NCBI RefSeq assembly: GCF_002251755.1
Contig: NZ_NOXT01000109.1
Coordinates: 4,246 to 60,714, forward strand
DNA from: Sandarakinorhabdus cyanobacteriorum
GTDB taxonomy: Bacteria > Pseudomonadota > Alphaproteobacteria > Sphingomonadales > Sphingomonadaceae
Length of the DNA: 56,469 nucleotides
Direction of reading: 5' to 3'
This document shows, piece by piece, positions 29,430 to 37,789 of the stretch. Both the position numbers and the translations under genes were made by a program. The notes under the pieces are model-generated. The model made no database searches. It saw only the letters and a program-made list of their open reading frames with translations, and was not told the origin of the DNA. The stretch's first letter is position 1; each line of letters starts with the position of its first letter.

Positions 29430-30949
29430 TGTCCGAACCCGGCCTCTGCGGCGGTGGCGATGGCCTCGCGGGCGGCGGCGATCAGGGCGCCAGCCTTGGC
29501 TTCGCATTCGCGCTGTTCATAATCGGCGACGCTGTCGGCGACGATCCCGGCGCCGGCCTGCACATGCATCACGCCATCCTTCACCACCGCGGTGCGCAGC
29601 ACGATGCAGCTGTCCATATCGCCATTGGGGCTGAAATAGCCGACGCCGCCGGCATAGGGCCCACGCGCTTCGCCCTCCAGTTCGGCGATGATCTGCATGG
29701 CACGCACCTTGGGCGCACCCGACACCGTGCCGGCCGGAAAGCCGGCCAGGAAGGCCGCCACCGCATCGATGCCATCGGCCATGCGGCCCTGCACGTTCGA
29801 TACGATGTGCATGACATGGCTGTAGAATTCGACGAAGAACTTGTCGGTCACCGTCACCGTGCCGGGCACCGAAACGCGGGCGGTGTCGTGCCGGCCCAGA
29901 TCGAGCAGCATCAGATGTTCCGACAATTCCTTGGGATCGGCGAGCAGGCTTTCCCGGTTGGCGGCGTCTTCGGCGGCATCCTTCCCGCGCGGGCGGGTGC
30001 CGGCGATCGGCCGGATGGTGACATTGCCATCGCGCGCCCGCACCAGGATTTCAGGCGATGACCCGACCAGCGCAAAACCGGGCAGATCGAGGAAATAGAG
30101 GAAGGGTGACGGGTTGATGCGCCTGAGCGCGCGATAGAGCGCGAAGGCCGGCAGCGGGAAGTCCACCGAAAAGCGCTGCGAGAGCACGACCTGGAAGATG
30201 TCGCCAGCCAGAATATAGTCGCGCGCCCGGTCCACCATGGCGGCGAAGCGGGCGCGGGGCGTGTGGTGGTGGGGCACTGCCGTCGGCAGATCTTCGGGCG
30301 CGCGCGGCGCCGCCGGCAGGGCCTGGCCAAGCCGGCGCTCGGCTTCGATAATGCGATCGGCAGCGGCTGTATAGGCGGCATCGGGATCGGCGGCATCAAA
30401 GATCGGCGCGACAATGAACAGATCATCCTTCAGCCGGTCAAACACCAGCAGCAGGGTGGGGCGCACAAACACCATGTCGGGCAGGCCCAGCGCGGAGGCG
30501 CCGGCATCCGGCACGCTGGGTTCCACCAGTCGCACGCTTTCATAGCCCATGTAGCCCACCAGACAGGCCAGCGCGGCGGGCAGTTCGGGCGGCACATCGG
30601 CGCGGGCTTCGGCCACCAGGGTGCGCAGATTGGCCAGCGTGTCGCCAGGCATGGCGGTGAAGGCGCTGCGATCCTGCTGCCAGTGGCGGTTGATTTCCGA
30701 TGTGTTGCCGTGGGCCCGCCACACCAGATCGGGATCAAGGCCCAGCAGCGAGTGGCGGCCGCGCACCTGGCCGCCTTCCACTGATTCCAGCAGGAAGGCG
30801 CCCGATCCCTCGCTGCCCAATTTCAGCATGGCCGAAACCGGGGTTTCGGTGTCCGCAACGATGCGCGTCCACAACAGTTGCGGCCGGCCGGCGGCCAGTG
30901 CGGCAACAGCGGTGGCGCGATCCGGTGCGATGGCGGCACTTCCCGCCAT
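29426..30949 (-). CDS. trpE: Anthranilate synthase component I
   Basis: Converts chorismate to anthranilate with ammonia from TrpG. 507 residues. The N-terminal domain carries the tryptophan feedback motif LLES (residues 53-56), so allosteric control is likely retained. The chorismate domain shows GDIFQVVLSQRF, ELSEHLMLLDLGRHD and FPAGTVSGAPKVRAM. It starts only two bases after the ppiD stop, which leaves no space for a trp leader or attenuator in front of it. Confidence 0.97.
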   Translation of the reverse strand: MAGSAAIAPDRATAVAALAAGRPQLLWTRIVADTETPVSAMLKLGSEGSGAFLLESVEGGQVRGRHSLLGLDPDLVWRAHGNTSEINRHWQQDRSAFTAMPGDTLANLRTLVAEARADVPPELPAALACLVGYMGYESVRLVEPSVPDAGASALGLPDMVFVRPTLLLVFDRLKDDLFIVAPIFDAADPDAAYTAAADRIIEAERRLGQALPAAPRAPEDLPTAVPHHHTPRARFAAMVDRARDYILAGDIFQVVLSQRFSVDFPLPAFALYRALRRINPSPFLYFLDLPGFALVGSSPEILVRARDGNVTIRPIAGTRPRGKDAAEDAANRESLLADPKELSEHLMLLDLGRHDTARVSVPGTVTVTDKFFVEFYSHVMHIVSNVQGRMADGIDAVAAFLAGFPAGTVSGAPKVRAMQIIAELEGEARGPYAGGVGYFSPNGDMDSCIVLRTAVVKDGVMHVQAGAGIVADSVADYEQRECEAKAGALIAAAREAIATAAEAGFGQ

Positions 30950-30951
30950 GA

Positions 30952-32844
30952 TTATTGCGCGCCGTCGCCGGTCAGCCGCTGGCGCAGGGCCCGGATGGCG
31001 GCATTGTTGCGATCGGTCTTCACCGCGGCGATGCTGGCCTTGGCCAGCCCTTCGGCCATTTCCTCGGGCAGGGCGGCGCCGAGTTCGCGGCGGGTCTGCT
31101 CGATCATGCCCGGCACGGCGCGCGGATCGCCCGGCACGATGCGATCCACATGCACGATCGCCCAGCCGCCGGGCACGGCAACCACCTGGGTGCTGCCGGG
31201 GGCGCCATTCATGAAGGCGCGGGCGGCTTCGGGCACGTCGCGCGCGTTGGCCAGATCGAGCCGGCGGGCAACCAGCGGGCGCGGGCTGGGCAGGCCGGCA
31301 TCGGCCAGCGCCTTGGGGAACACCGTGCCCTTGGCGATGGCGGCCACCACGGCATCGGCCTTGGCCTTGGCCGCCTTCATCGCCTTGTCCTGCGTGGCGC
31401 CAGCCATGGCCAGCGGCATCACCTCTTTCAAGGGGGGCGGCGCGGCCGGCAGCACCGTTGCGGTTTCCATCACCACCAGCCGGCCACCGCCCAGATCCTC
31501 CACCACCGGGCCATCGGCGCTTTCATGCTTGAAGGCACGGGCAGCGATGGTCGCCAGATCACCGCTCAGCGGCGGCTGGCCGGCCGCGATGCCCTTTTCG
31601 GTCACCGGGGACTGGGTGATCACGGTCAATTTCAGTTCCTTGGCAATGTCGGCAAAGCTTTTGCCGGCTTCCACGCCATCCTCGATGCCGTTCACCACAT
31701 CGGCCACGGCATCCTGGCCCAGCCGCTGTTTCAGATCGGCCGCCACGGCGGCGCGGGCCTGGTCAAGGGTCTTGCCGCCGCTGCCCAGGGCGGCGACGCG
31801 CACGACGTGCCAGCCCAGGGCCGATTTGATCGGCGCGCTCACCCCGCCGGCGGGCAGGGCAAAGGCCGCCTTGGCAACATCGGCGCTGGTGGCCTTGGCA
31901 AAGGCGGCTTCCGTCAAGGTGCCCACCGCGATATCGGCAGCGCCAAAGCCGGCGACGCTCTGCGCGGCTGCCGCAAAGCCCTGCCTTGCCGCCGCAGCGG
32001 CCAGGGCCTTCGCCTTCGCCTCATCGGGCACCACCACCTGTTCCAGCACGCGGGTCGGCGACGCGCCATATTTGGCCGGGTCCTTGGCAAAGGCATCGGC
32101 AACCGCCTTTTCGCTCACCGTGATGCCGTCGGTGATGGCGGCGTTGTCGATGAAGGCATAGCGGAAGCCGCGCCGTTCCGGGATGGTGAAGCGGGCGGCA
32201 TTGGCCTTGAACCAGGCTTCGGCTTCGGCGGCGGTGGCCTGCCCGACCGGCGCTGCCGGCACCAGGGCGATGCCGCCTTCATGCCGGTCCACCAGCAGGC
32301 GGGCATAAAGCTCGGCCACGCCATCGGGCACCGCCAGCGCGCCGGTGATCGGTTTCACCACCTGCTCGCGCAGCAGGTCGCCGCGCAGCGATTGGCGGAA
32401 CTTGCGGTCGGTCAGGCCCTGCTGGGCCAGCAGCCGCTCATAGGTGGCCTGATCGAACTTGCCGCCACTCTGGAACGCCGGGATGCCCACGATCACCTCG
32501 TCCGCGGCGGTTTCCGATGCGCCCAGCCCGGCATCGCTGGCCATTTCCTCCATGGCGGCGCGGCCAATCAACTGGTCTGCAATCAGTTCCACCAGGCCCT
32601 CGCGAGCGGCCATCGCCTGGGTCACGCTGGGATCGCGCTGGCGCAGGTCACGCACCTGGCGGTCCAGCGCCTCCAGCACATCCGGTTCGGTGATGGTGCG
32701 GCTGCCGACCTTGGCCACGGCGCTGCCGGGCGCGCTCCCGCCCAGCGGATCATTCACGCCGGTGATGGCAAAGGCCACCAGGATCAGGCCGAACAGCACA
32801 AGCACGGGCCAGCTGGTGAGATAGCGGCGAAAGAAACTGATCAT
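30952..32844 (-). CDS. ppiD: PpiD-like membrane-anchored peptidyl-prolyl cis-trans isomerase
   Basis: Periplasmic folding chaperone anchored to the inner membrane near the Sec translocon. 630 residues: one N-terminal TM (about 14-32, WPVLVLFGLILVAFAITGV), a SurA-N-like helical chaperone region, a parvulin-type PPIase region around residues 260-370 (GVSAPIKSALGWHVVRV is its end), then a second chaperone-like region. Normal PpiD length. It heads the minus-strand run leading into trpE and is divergent from tpiA across 90 bp. SurA is excluded by the TM anchor. Confidence 0.9.
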   Translation of the reverse strand: MISFFRRYLTSWPVLVLFGLILVAFAITGVNDPLGGSAPGSAVAKVGSRTITEPDVLEALDRQVRDLRQRDPSVTQAMAAREGLVELIADQLIGRAAMEEMASDAGLGASETAADEVIVGIPAFQSGGKFDQATYERLLAQQGLTDRKFRQSLRGDLLREQVVKPITGALAVPDGVAELYARLLVDRHEGGIALVPAAPVGQATAAEAEAWFKANAARFTIPERRGFRYAFIDNAAITDGITVSEKAVADAFAKDPAKYGASPTRVLEQVVVPDEAKAKALAAAAARQGFAAAAQSVAGFGAADIAVGTLTEAAFAKATSADVAKAAFALPAGGVSAPIKSALGWHVVRVAALGSGGKTLDQARAAVAADLKQRLGQDAVADVVNGIEDGVEAGKSFADIAKELKLTVITQSPVTEKGIAAGQPPLSGDLATIAARAFKHESADGPVVEDLGGGRLVVMETATVLPAAPPPLKEVMPLAMAGATQDKAMKAAKAKADAVVAAIAKGTVFPKALADAGLPSPRPLVARRLDLANARDVPEAARAFMNGAPGSTQVVAVPGGWAIVHVDRIVPGDPRAVPGMIEQTRRELGAALPEEMAEGLAKASIAAVKTDRNNAAIRALRQRLTGDGAQ

Positions 32845-32934
32845 CGAAATTCCGTGACAGATGAAACGCGCCGCTTGTAACGGCGCACTCTGCTTGCCAC
32901 AAGCGCCGCCGTGGCACCCGATGCGGAGAGAGCG
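32845..32934. promoter_or_regulatory. Divergent promoter region of ppiD-trp and tpiA
   Basis: 90-bp gap that must hold the start signals for both the leftward ppiD-trpEGDC-moaCE run and rightward tpiA. No strong -35/-10 pair stands out by eye. A GCGCCG(C)-rich inverted pattern (around 32865-32885) is present. GGAGAG just before the tpiA ATG is its ribosome site. Confidence 0.4.
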
Positions 32935-33666
32935 ATGCCTGCCCTGATCGTTGGCAACTGGAAAATGAATGGCCTGGGCGAGGCGGTCGCCGAAATCGCC
33001 GAAATGGCCGGCAGCGGCGCAAGTTCAAGGCGTGTGGGTCTCTGGATCGCGCCGCCCTTCACCCTGATTGACCGGGCGGTGATCGTGTCGGCCGGCAGCG
33101 TGAAGATCGGCGGTCAGGATTGCCACCACAAGGACAGCGGCGCCCACACCGGCTGTGTCTCGGCGCCGATGCTGGCCGATCTGGGCGCTGGCTTCGTGAT
33201 CGTCGGCCACAGCGAGCGCCGGCGCGACAATGGCGAACGTGATGCTGATGTGCGCGCCAAGGCGATGGCCGGCAAGGCGGCCGGGCTGGAGGTGATCCTG
33301 TGCATCGGCGAAACGCGGGACGAGCGCGATGCCGGCGAGACCAACGCCGTGCTGTCTGCCCAGCTGGCCGGATCGTTGCCCGATGATGCCGAAGCACTGA
33401 TCATCGCCTATGAACCGGTGTGGGCCATCGGCACCGGGCTGGTGCCGACGCTGGATGATGTCGCCGCCGCCCATGCCCATATCCGCAGCCAGCTGGTCGC
33501 CCGCTATGGCGCGGCCGGGCATGGCGTGCGCATCCTCTATGGCGGCTCGGTCACGCCGGCCAATGCCGCCGATCTGCTGCGCGTGGCCGATGTGGGCGGC
33601 GTGCTGGTGGGCGGGGCCAGCCTGACGGCGGCCAGCCTGCTGGCGATTGCGTCGGCGGCGCCCTGA
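32935..33666 (+). CDS. tpiA: Triosephosphate isomerase
   Basis: Interconverts dihydroxyacetone phosphate and glyceraldehyde 3-phosphate. 243 residues, (beta/alpha)8 barrel. Catalytic residues: lysine in GNWKMNG, histidine in IVGHSERR and glutamate in YEPVWAIGTG; phosphate loop RILYGGSV and GVLVGGASL. The start is the ATG at 32935 with GGAGAG upstream. First gene of the plus-strand tpiA-secG set. Confidence 0.97.
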   Translation: MPALIVGNWKMNGLGEAVAEIAEMAGSGASSRRVGLWIAPPFTLIDRAVIVSAGSVKIGGQDCHHKDSGAHTGCVSAPMLADLGAGFVIVGHSERRRDNGERDADVRAKAMAGKAAGLEVILCIGETRDERDAGETNAVLSAQLAGSLPDDAEALIIAYEPVWAIGTGLVPTLDDVAAAHAHIRSQLVARYGAAGHGVRILYGGSVTPANAADLLRVADVGGVLVGGASLTAASLLAIASAAP

Positions 33667-33667
33667 G

Positions 33668-33691
33668 GCCAGTCACCTTGCCAGTCACCTT
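33668..33691. repeat. 12-bp perfect tandem duplication after tpiA
   Basis: GCCAGTCACCTT occurs twice back to back (33668-33679, 33680-33691), starting two bases after the tpiA stop. It looks like a small replication-slippage duplication; no function is evident. Confidence 0.8.
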
Positions 33692-33765
33692 GATTGCGCC
33701 GGGGCGCGAAGCCATGTAAGGCGCGAGCCAGTTTCCCCAGTTTCGCATTGAAAGCCGTTCGCCTC

Positions 33766-34113
33766 GTGATCACCTTCCTGCTTGTCGTCCATGGCCTCAT
33801 CACCCTTGCGCTGGTGGGCGTGATCCTGTTGCAGCGGTCGGAAGGCGGGGCGCTGGGCATTGGCGGCGGCGGTGGCGGCGGGCTGATGACGGCGCGCGGT
33901 GCCGCCAACCTGCTGACCCGTTCAACGACGATCCTTGCCAGCCTGTTCATCGCCATGTCGATCCTGCTCGCCGTGCTGTCGGCCGGTGCCAACAAGCAGC
34001 GGGTGATCGATCCGACCATCGCGGCCAAGGCCGCGCCGGCCAGTGCCCCGACGCCGGCCCCCGCCGCGCCGGCCACCACCCCCGCCCTGCCGGGCGTGCC
34101 TGTCGCGCAATAA
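33766..34113 (+). CDS. secG: Preprotein translocase subunit SecG
   Basis: Small two-TM partner of SecYE that aids protein export. The sequence shows ITFLLVVHGLITLALVGVILLQRSEGGALGIGG, a glycine-rich loop, a second TM (SLFIAMSILLAVLSA) and an Ala/Pro-rich tail, as in alphaproteobacterial SecG. No ATG is available. GTG at 33766 gives 115 residues and puts the first TM at the N-terminus; TTG at 33748 is the alternative. No clear Shine-Dalgarno precedes either. It follows tpiA as in many alphaproteobacteria. Confidence 0.85.
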   Translation: MITFLLVVHGLITLALVGVILLQRSEGGALGIGGGGGGGLMTARGAANLLTRSTTILASLFIAMSILLAVLSAGANKQRVIDPTIAAKAAPASAPTPAPAAPATTPALPGVPVAQ

Positions 34114-34161
34114 GCGGCGCGGTTGAGCCGGGGGGGCACCAGCGCCAAAGCCGGGCCAGGC

Positions 34162-35427
34162 ATGGCCGGGCAGATCCGCCAGATTTTTGGCGGAGCCGCC
34201 GGCAATCTGGTCGAATGGTATGATTGGTATGCCTATTCGGCCTTCGCGCTTTATTTCGGTCCGCGCTTCTTCCCGCCCGGCGATGATCTGGCGGCCGCGC
34301 TGAACAGCGCCGCCATTTTCGCGGTCGGCTTTCTGATGCGCCCGATCGGCAGCTGGCTCCTGGGGGCCTGGGCCGACAGGAGGGGGCGCAAATCGGCGCT
34401 GACCCTGTCGGTTGCAATGATGTGTTCGGGCTCGCTGCTGATCGCGGTGGCGCCCACCTATGATCAGGTCGGGCTGCTGGCCCCGGCCATCCTGCTGTTT
34501 GCCCGGCTGGTGCAGGGGCTGTCGGTCGGCGGCGAATATGGCGCCTCGGCCACCTTCATGAGCGAGGTGGCGCGGGCCAAATGGCGCGGTTTCCTTGCCA
34601 GCTTCCAATATGTGACACTGGTGGGCGGGCAGTTGCTGGCGCTGGCGCTGCTGGTGCTGCTGCAGGCGCAGATGGACGATGCCGCCCTGAAGGCCTGGGG
34701 CTGGCGCATCCCGTTCGTGGTGGGCGCGCTGTGCGCGGTGCTGGTGTTCTGGCTGCGCACCGGGCTCGTTGAAACCGAAGCCTTTGCCCAGGCGCAGGCG
34801 AACAAACCCCCAGGCAGCCTGCTCAGCCGGCTGCTGGCCCATCCGCGTGAATTGCTGATCGTGCTGGCACTCACCGCCGGCGGCAGCCTGTGGTTTTATA
34901 CCTTCACCACCTATATGCAGAAATATCTGGTGCTGTCGGCCGGCTGGACCAAGCAGGAGGCGACCAGCGCCTCGGCCATCGCGCTGCTGGTCTACATGCT
35001 GATGCAGCCGGTTTTTGGCGCAGCGTCGGATCTGTTGGGCCGGCGCACATTGCTGCTGGGCTTTGGGGTGGGGGCAACGCTGGCGACAGTGCCAGCACTC
35101 ACGGCGCTGGGCCAGGCCCGGCCGGATGGCAGCGGGCTGCTGCTGCTGATTGGCTGTCTCGCCATCTTGTCGTGCTACACCGCCATTTCCGGCGTGGTGA
35201 AGGCGGAGATGTTCCCGGCGCATGTGCGCGCGCTGGGCGTTGGCCTGCCCTATGCGCTGGGCGTCGCCATCTTTGGCGGATCGGCTGAATATGTGGCGCT
35301 GGCCTTCAAGGATGCGGGGCAGGAAAGCGGTTTCTTCTGGTATGTGACGGTGATGGCCGGCGTGGCGCTGGTGGCGGCGCTCGCCCTGCCCGACACACGG
35401 GCAAACAGCCGCATCGAAACGGACTGA
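34162..35427 (+). CDS. MFS transporter of the metabolite:H+ symporter (MHS) family
   Basis: A 12-TM inner-membrane proton symporter resembling KgtP/ProP-type carriers of dicarboxylates, osmolytes or related small acids. The MHS opening motif GNLVEWYDWYAY is present, with DRRGRKSALTLSVAM between TM2 and TM3 and FARLVQGLSVGGEYGAS in TM4, all family hallmarks. I chose the ATG at 34162 (421 residues); a TTG at 34123 would add 13 residues. The substrate is not determinable. It lies between secG and pyrG, which are normally closer together, so it looks like a lineage-specific insertion. Confidence 0.88.
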   Translation: MAGQIRQIFGGAAGNLVEWYDWYAYSAFALYFGPRFFPPGDDLAAALNSAAIFAVGFLMRPIGSWLLGAWADRRGRKSALTLSVAMMCSGSLLIAVAPTYDQVGLLAPAILLFARLVQGLSVGGEYGASATFMSEVARAKWRGFLASFQYVTLVGGQLLALALLVLLQAQMDDAALKAWGWRIPFVVGALCAVLVFWLRTGLVETEAFAQAQANKPPGSLLSRLLAHPRELLIVLALTAGGSLWFYTFTTYMQKYLVLSAGWTKQEATSASAIALLVYMLMQPVFGAASDLLGRRTLLLGFGVGATLATVPALTALGQARPDGSGLLLLIGCLAILSCYTAISGVVKAEMFPAHVRALGVGLPYALGVAIFGGSAEYVALAFKDAGQESGFFWYVTVMAGVALVAALALPDTRANSRIETD

Positions 35428-35470
35428 GGCGCGCTTGCGCACGGTCGCCGGCTGCCGCACTCTGCCCATC

Positions 35471-37711
35471 ATGAGCAGGCGCAATATGCAATGGCGGGCA
35501 GGGGCGGCACTGGCACTGGCGCTGGGCCTCGTGGCCTGCGGCGGTGCGGGCGGCGGCGTCGCAACCGTGCCGGTGCCGACGCCTTCGCCGACCCCAACGC
35601 CAACCCCAACCCCAACCCCGACACCAACCCCGACACCAACCCCGACCCCCAGCGCCTTTGACACGGGCGAATATCGCCGATCGGCCGCCGTGCAGGTGCA
35701 GGCGCTGGTGGCCTATGATCGCGGCGTCTCGGGCCAGGGTGTGACCATCGCGGTCATCGATTCGGGCGTGAACCCGGCGCTCAGCGAATTTTCCGGCCGC
35801 ATCTCGCCCGCCAGCCGCGATGTCGCGTCAAACCGGGCCATGGCCGATGAACGTGGCCATGGCACGTCGGTGGCCGGCGTGGCGCTCGCGGCGCGCAATG
35901 GCAGCGGCATTCACGGCGTCGCGCCGCTGGCGACACTGCTGGCGCTGCGGGCCGATGTACCGGGCAGTTGCACCGATACCGGCTGCACCTATGCCGCCAG
36001 CGCCATCGCCACCGGGCTGGATCTGGCCGCCGACGTTGGCGCGCGGGTGGTCAATCTGTCGTTGGGCGGAGAGGGCACGACAAGTGCCGTGCGGGCCGCC
36101 GCCGCGCGGGCCGCTGCCGCTGGCGTGGTCACCGTGCTGGCAGCCGGCAATGATGCACTGGCATCGCCATCGGGCTTTGCAAATCAGCTGGTGGCGGTGG
36201 CGTCCTCCACCACGCTGGTTGTGGGCGCGGTGGACAGCGCCGGCGCCATCGCCGATTTTTCCAACCGGGCCGGACTGCTGGCGGGCAATTATCTGGTGGC
36301 GCCGGGGGTTTCGGTGCGCAGCTTCAACCAGGATGGCACCGCCTTTCTCTATGGCGGCACCTCGATCGCCACGCCGGTCGTGGCTGGCGCCGTCGCCCTG
36401 CTGGCCAATGGCTTCCCGGGACTGACCGGGGCGCAGATTGTTGATATCCTGCTGAGCACCGCCGATGATCTGGGTGCGCCCGGCACCGACGAGATTTATG
36501 GCCGCGGCATGCTCAACATCGCGCGGGCCTTCTCGCCCGTGGGCGGGATCAGCAGCGGCGGCAGCCTTGTGAGTTTTGGCGGCAGCATCGGCGGCCCGCT
36601 TGGCGACGGCGGTGACCTGCGCGGCGCCCTGGCCGCCGTGCCCGTGGTGGATGCCTATCAGCGGCCCTACACCGCCAATTTGTCGGGCAGCATTGGCCAG
36701 GCCCCCACCGGCCGGCTGGCGGCGCGGTTGCTGGCGCAACCGGTGGCACAGGCCGTGGTGGAGACGGGCAGCAGCGCTGCAGCCTTTGCCCTGAATGGCG
36801 ACAACCGCAACCAATGGGCCGGCGATCGTGCGACCATGGCGGCACTCGCCCCCGGTGCGCCCACCGGCGCCATCTCCGGCCATATGCTGCTGGCACTGCC
36901 GGGCGGGCAGCGGCTGGCGGCTGGACATGGCGAGGGAGTGGCAAGCCTGCTGGCGCTGGCCGATCCGTGCTTGGCACCGCCGCAAGCCATCACAGCCGAT
37001 CCGGCCCAGCCGCTGGGCAGCCGGCCGCTGGGCGCGGCGGCGCTGGCCCAGCCGCTGTCAACGCCGCTCGGCGATTTCCGCCTGGCGCTGGCCTTTGGCC
37101 AGGCCCTGCTGCCGGTGGAGCGCAGCGCCGGCGCGGCGCTGGCGCGCGGCCTGTCGACCACCGCCGTGCTGCGCCTGTCGCGCCAGTTCGGCGGGCTGAC
37201 CCTGGCGGGGGAGGCCCGGTTCGATGATGAGCGCGGCAGCCTGGCCGGATCGCGGCTTGCCGCCGGCTTTGGCCTGGCCGGTGCCACCACCAGCAGCCTG
37301 GGCGTCAGCGCCCGGCTGGCGCTGGGGCGGATTAAACTGGCTGGCGATTGGCGGCGTGCCCAAAGCCGGCTGCGGCTGGGAAGCGGCCTGATCCGCGGCA
37401 GCGACGGCCTGTCGGGCGCGGCGGCCAGCGTTTCGGCGCAGGCTGCCGGCCTGTGGCGGGCCGGTGATTCGCTTGTCTTCACCGTCACCCGCCCGCTGGC
37501 CTTGGCCGGGCCGTTGCAACTGGCCGGCTTCCCGGCGCCGGTCTGGGCCGGGCCGCAGGCGCGCGAAACCGCGCTGGAGGCCGGCTATGCCCTGCCGCTG
37601 GTGGCCGGCGGGCGGTTGCAGTTCAGCCTGTTTCACCGTGACAATCCCGGCCACATCGCTGCCAGCCCCGATGATGATGGCGCCGCCCTGCAACTGGGCT
37701 GGCGCTGGTAG
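35471..37711 (+). CDS. Subtilisin-like (S8) serine protease lipoprotein with Thr-Pro linker
   Basis: About 746 residues from the ATG at 35471 (ATG 35486 also possible). Order: signal peptide with lipobox LVAC (C23); a Thr-Pro linker of ten TP repeats, residues about 36-60; an S8 peptidase domain with D97 (VIDSGV), H130 (ERGHGTSVAG) and S298 (GGTSIATP); then a 380-residue Ala/Gly-rich C-terminal region of alternating polar/hydrophobic strands ending in tryptophan (LGWRW). The catalytic triad is intact. The C-terminal part resembles the strand pattern of autotransporter-like regions. The protein would be exported and lipid-anchored, or surface-exposed. Substrate unknown. Confidence 0.87.
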   Translation: MSRRNMQWRAGAALALALGLVACGGAGGGVATVPVPTPSPTPTPTPTPTPTPTPTPTPTPSAFDTGEYRRSAAVQVQALVAYDRGVSGQGVTIAVIDSGVNPALSEFSGRISPASRDVASNRAMADERGHGTSVAGVALAARNGSGIHGVAPLATLLALRADVPGSCTDTGCTYAASAIATGLDLAADVGARVVNLSLGGEGTTSAVRAAAARAAAAGVVTVLAAGNDALASPSGFANQLVAVASSTTLVVGAVDSAGAIADFSNRAGLLAGNYLVAPGVSVRSFNQDGTAFLYGGTSIATPVVAGAVALLANGFPGLTGAQIVDILLSTADDLGAPGTDEIYGRGMLNIARAFSPVGGISSGGSLVSFGGSIGGPLGDGGDLRGALAAVPVVDAYQRPYTANLSGSIGQAPTGRLAARLLAQPVAQAVVETGSSAAAFALNGDNRNQWAGDRATMAALAPGAPTGAISGHMLLALPGGQRLAAGHGEGVASLLALADPCLAPPQAITADPAQPLGSRPLGAAALAQPLSTPLGDFRLALAFGQALLPVERSAGAALARGLSTTAVLRLSRQFGGLTLAGEARFDDERGSLAGSRLAAGFGLAGATTSSLGVSARLALGRIKLAGDWRRAQSRLRLGSGLIRGSDGLSGAAASVSAQAAGLWRAGDSLVFTVTRPLALAGPLQLAGFPAPVWAGPQARETALEAGYALPLVAGGRLQFSLFHRDNPGHIAASPDDDGAALQLGWRW

Positions 37712-37789
37712 CTGTCCACAACCTATTTGCCGCGCCCGGCGTTTCGGGGCTGGCGCCGGCTGCCCAAATCGGCTTAGGGCTTTTCTCCC

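Noticed and set aside
35576-35650. CCAACC-type short tandem repeat, considered as a possible CRISPR or phase-variable tract
   Set aside because: It encodes an in-frame Thr-Pro linker with varied third bases, and no spacer pattern exists; a coding linker is the simple explanation.
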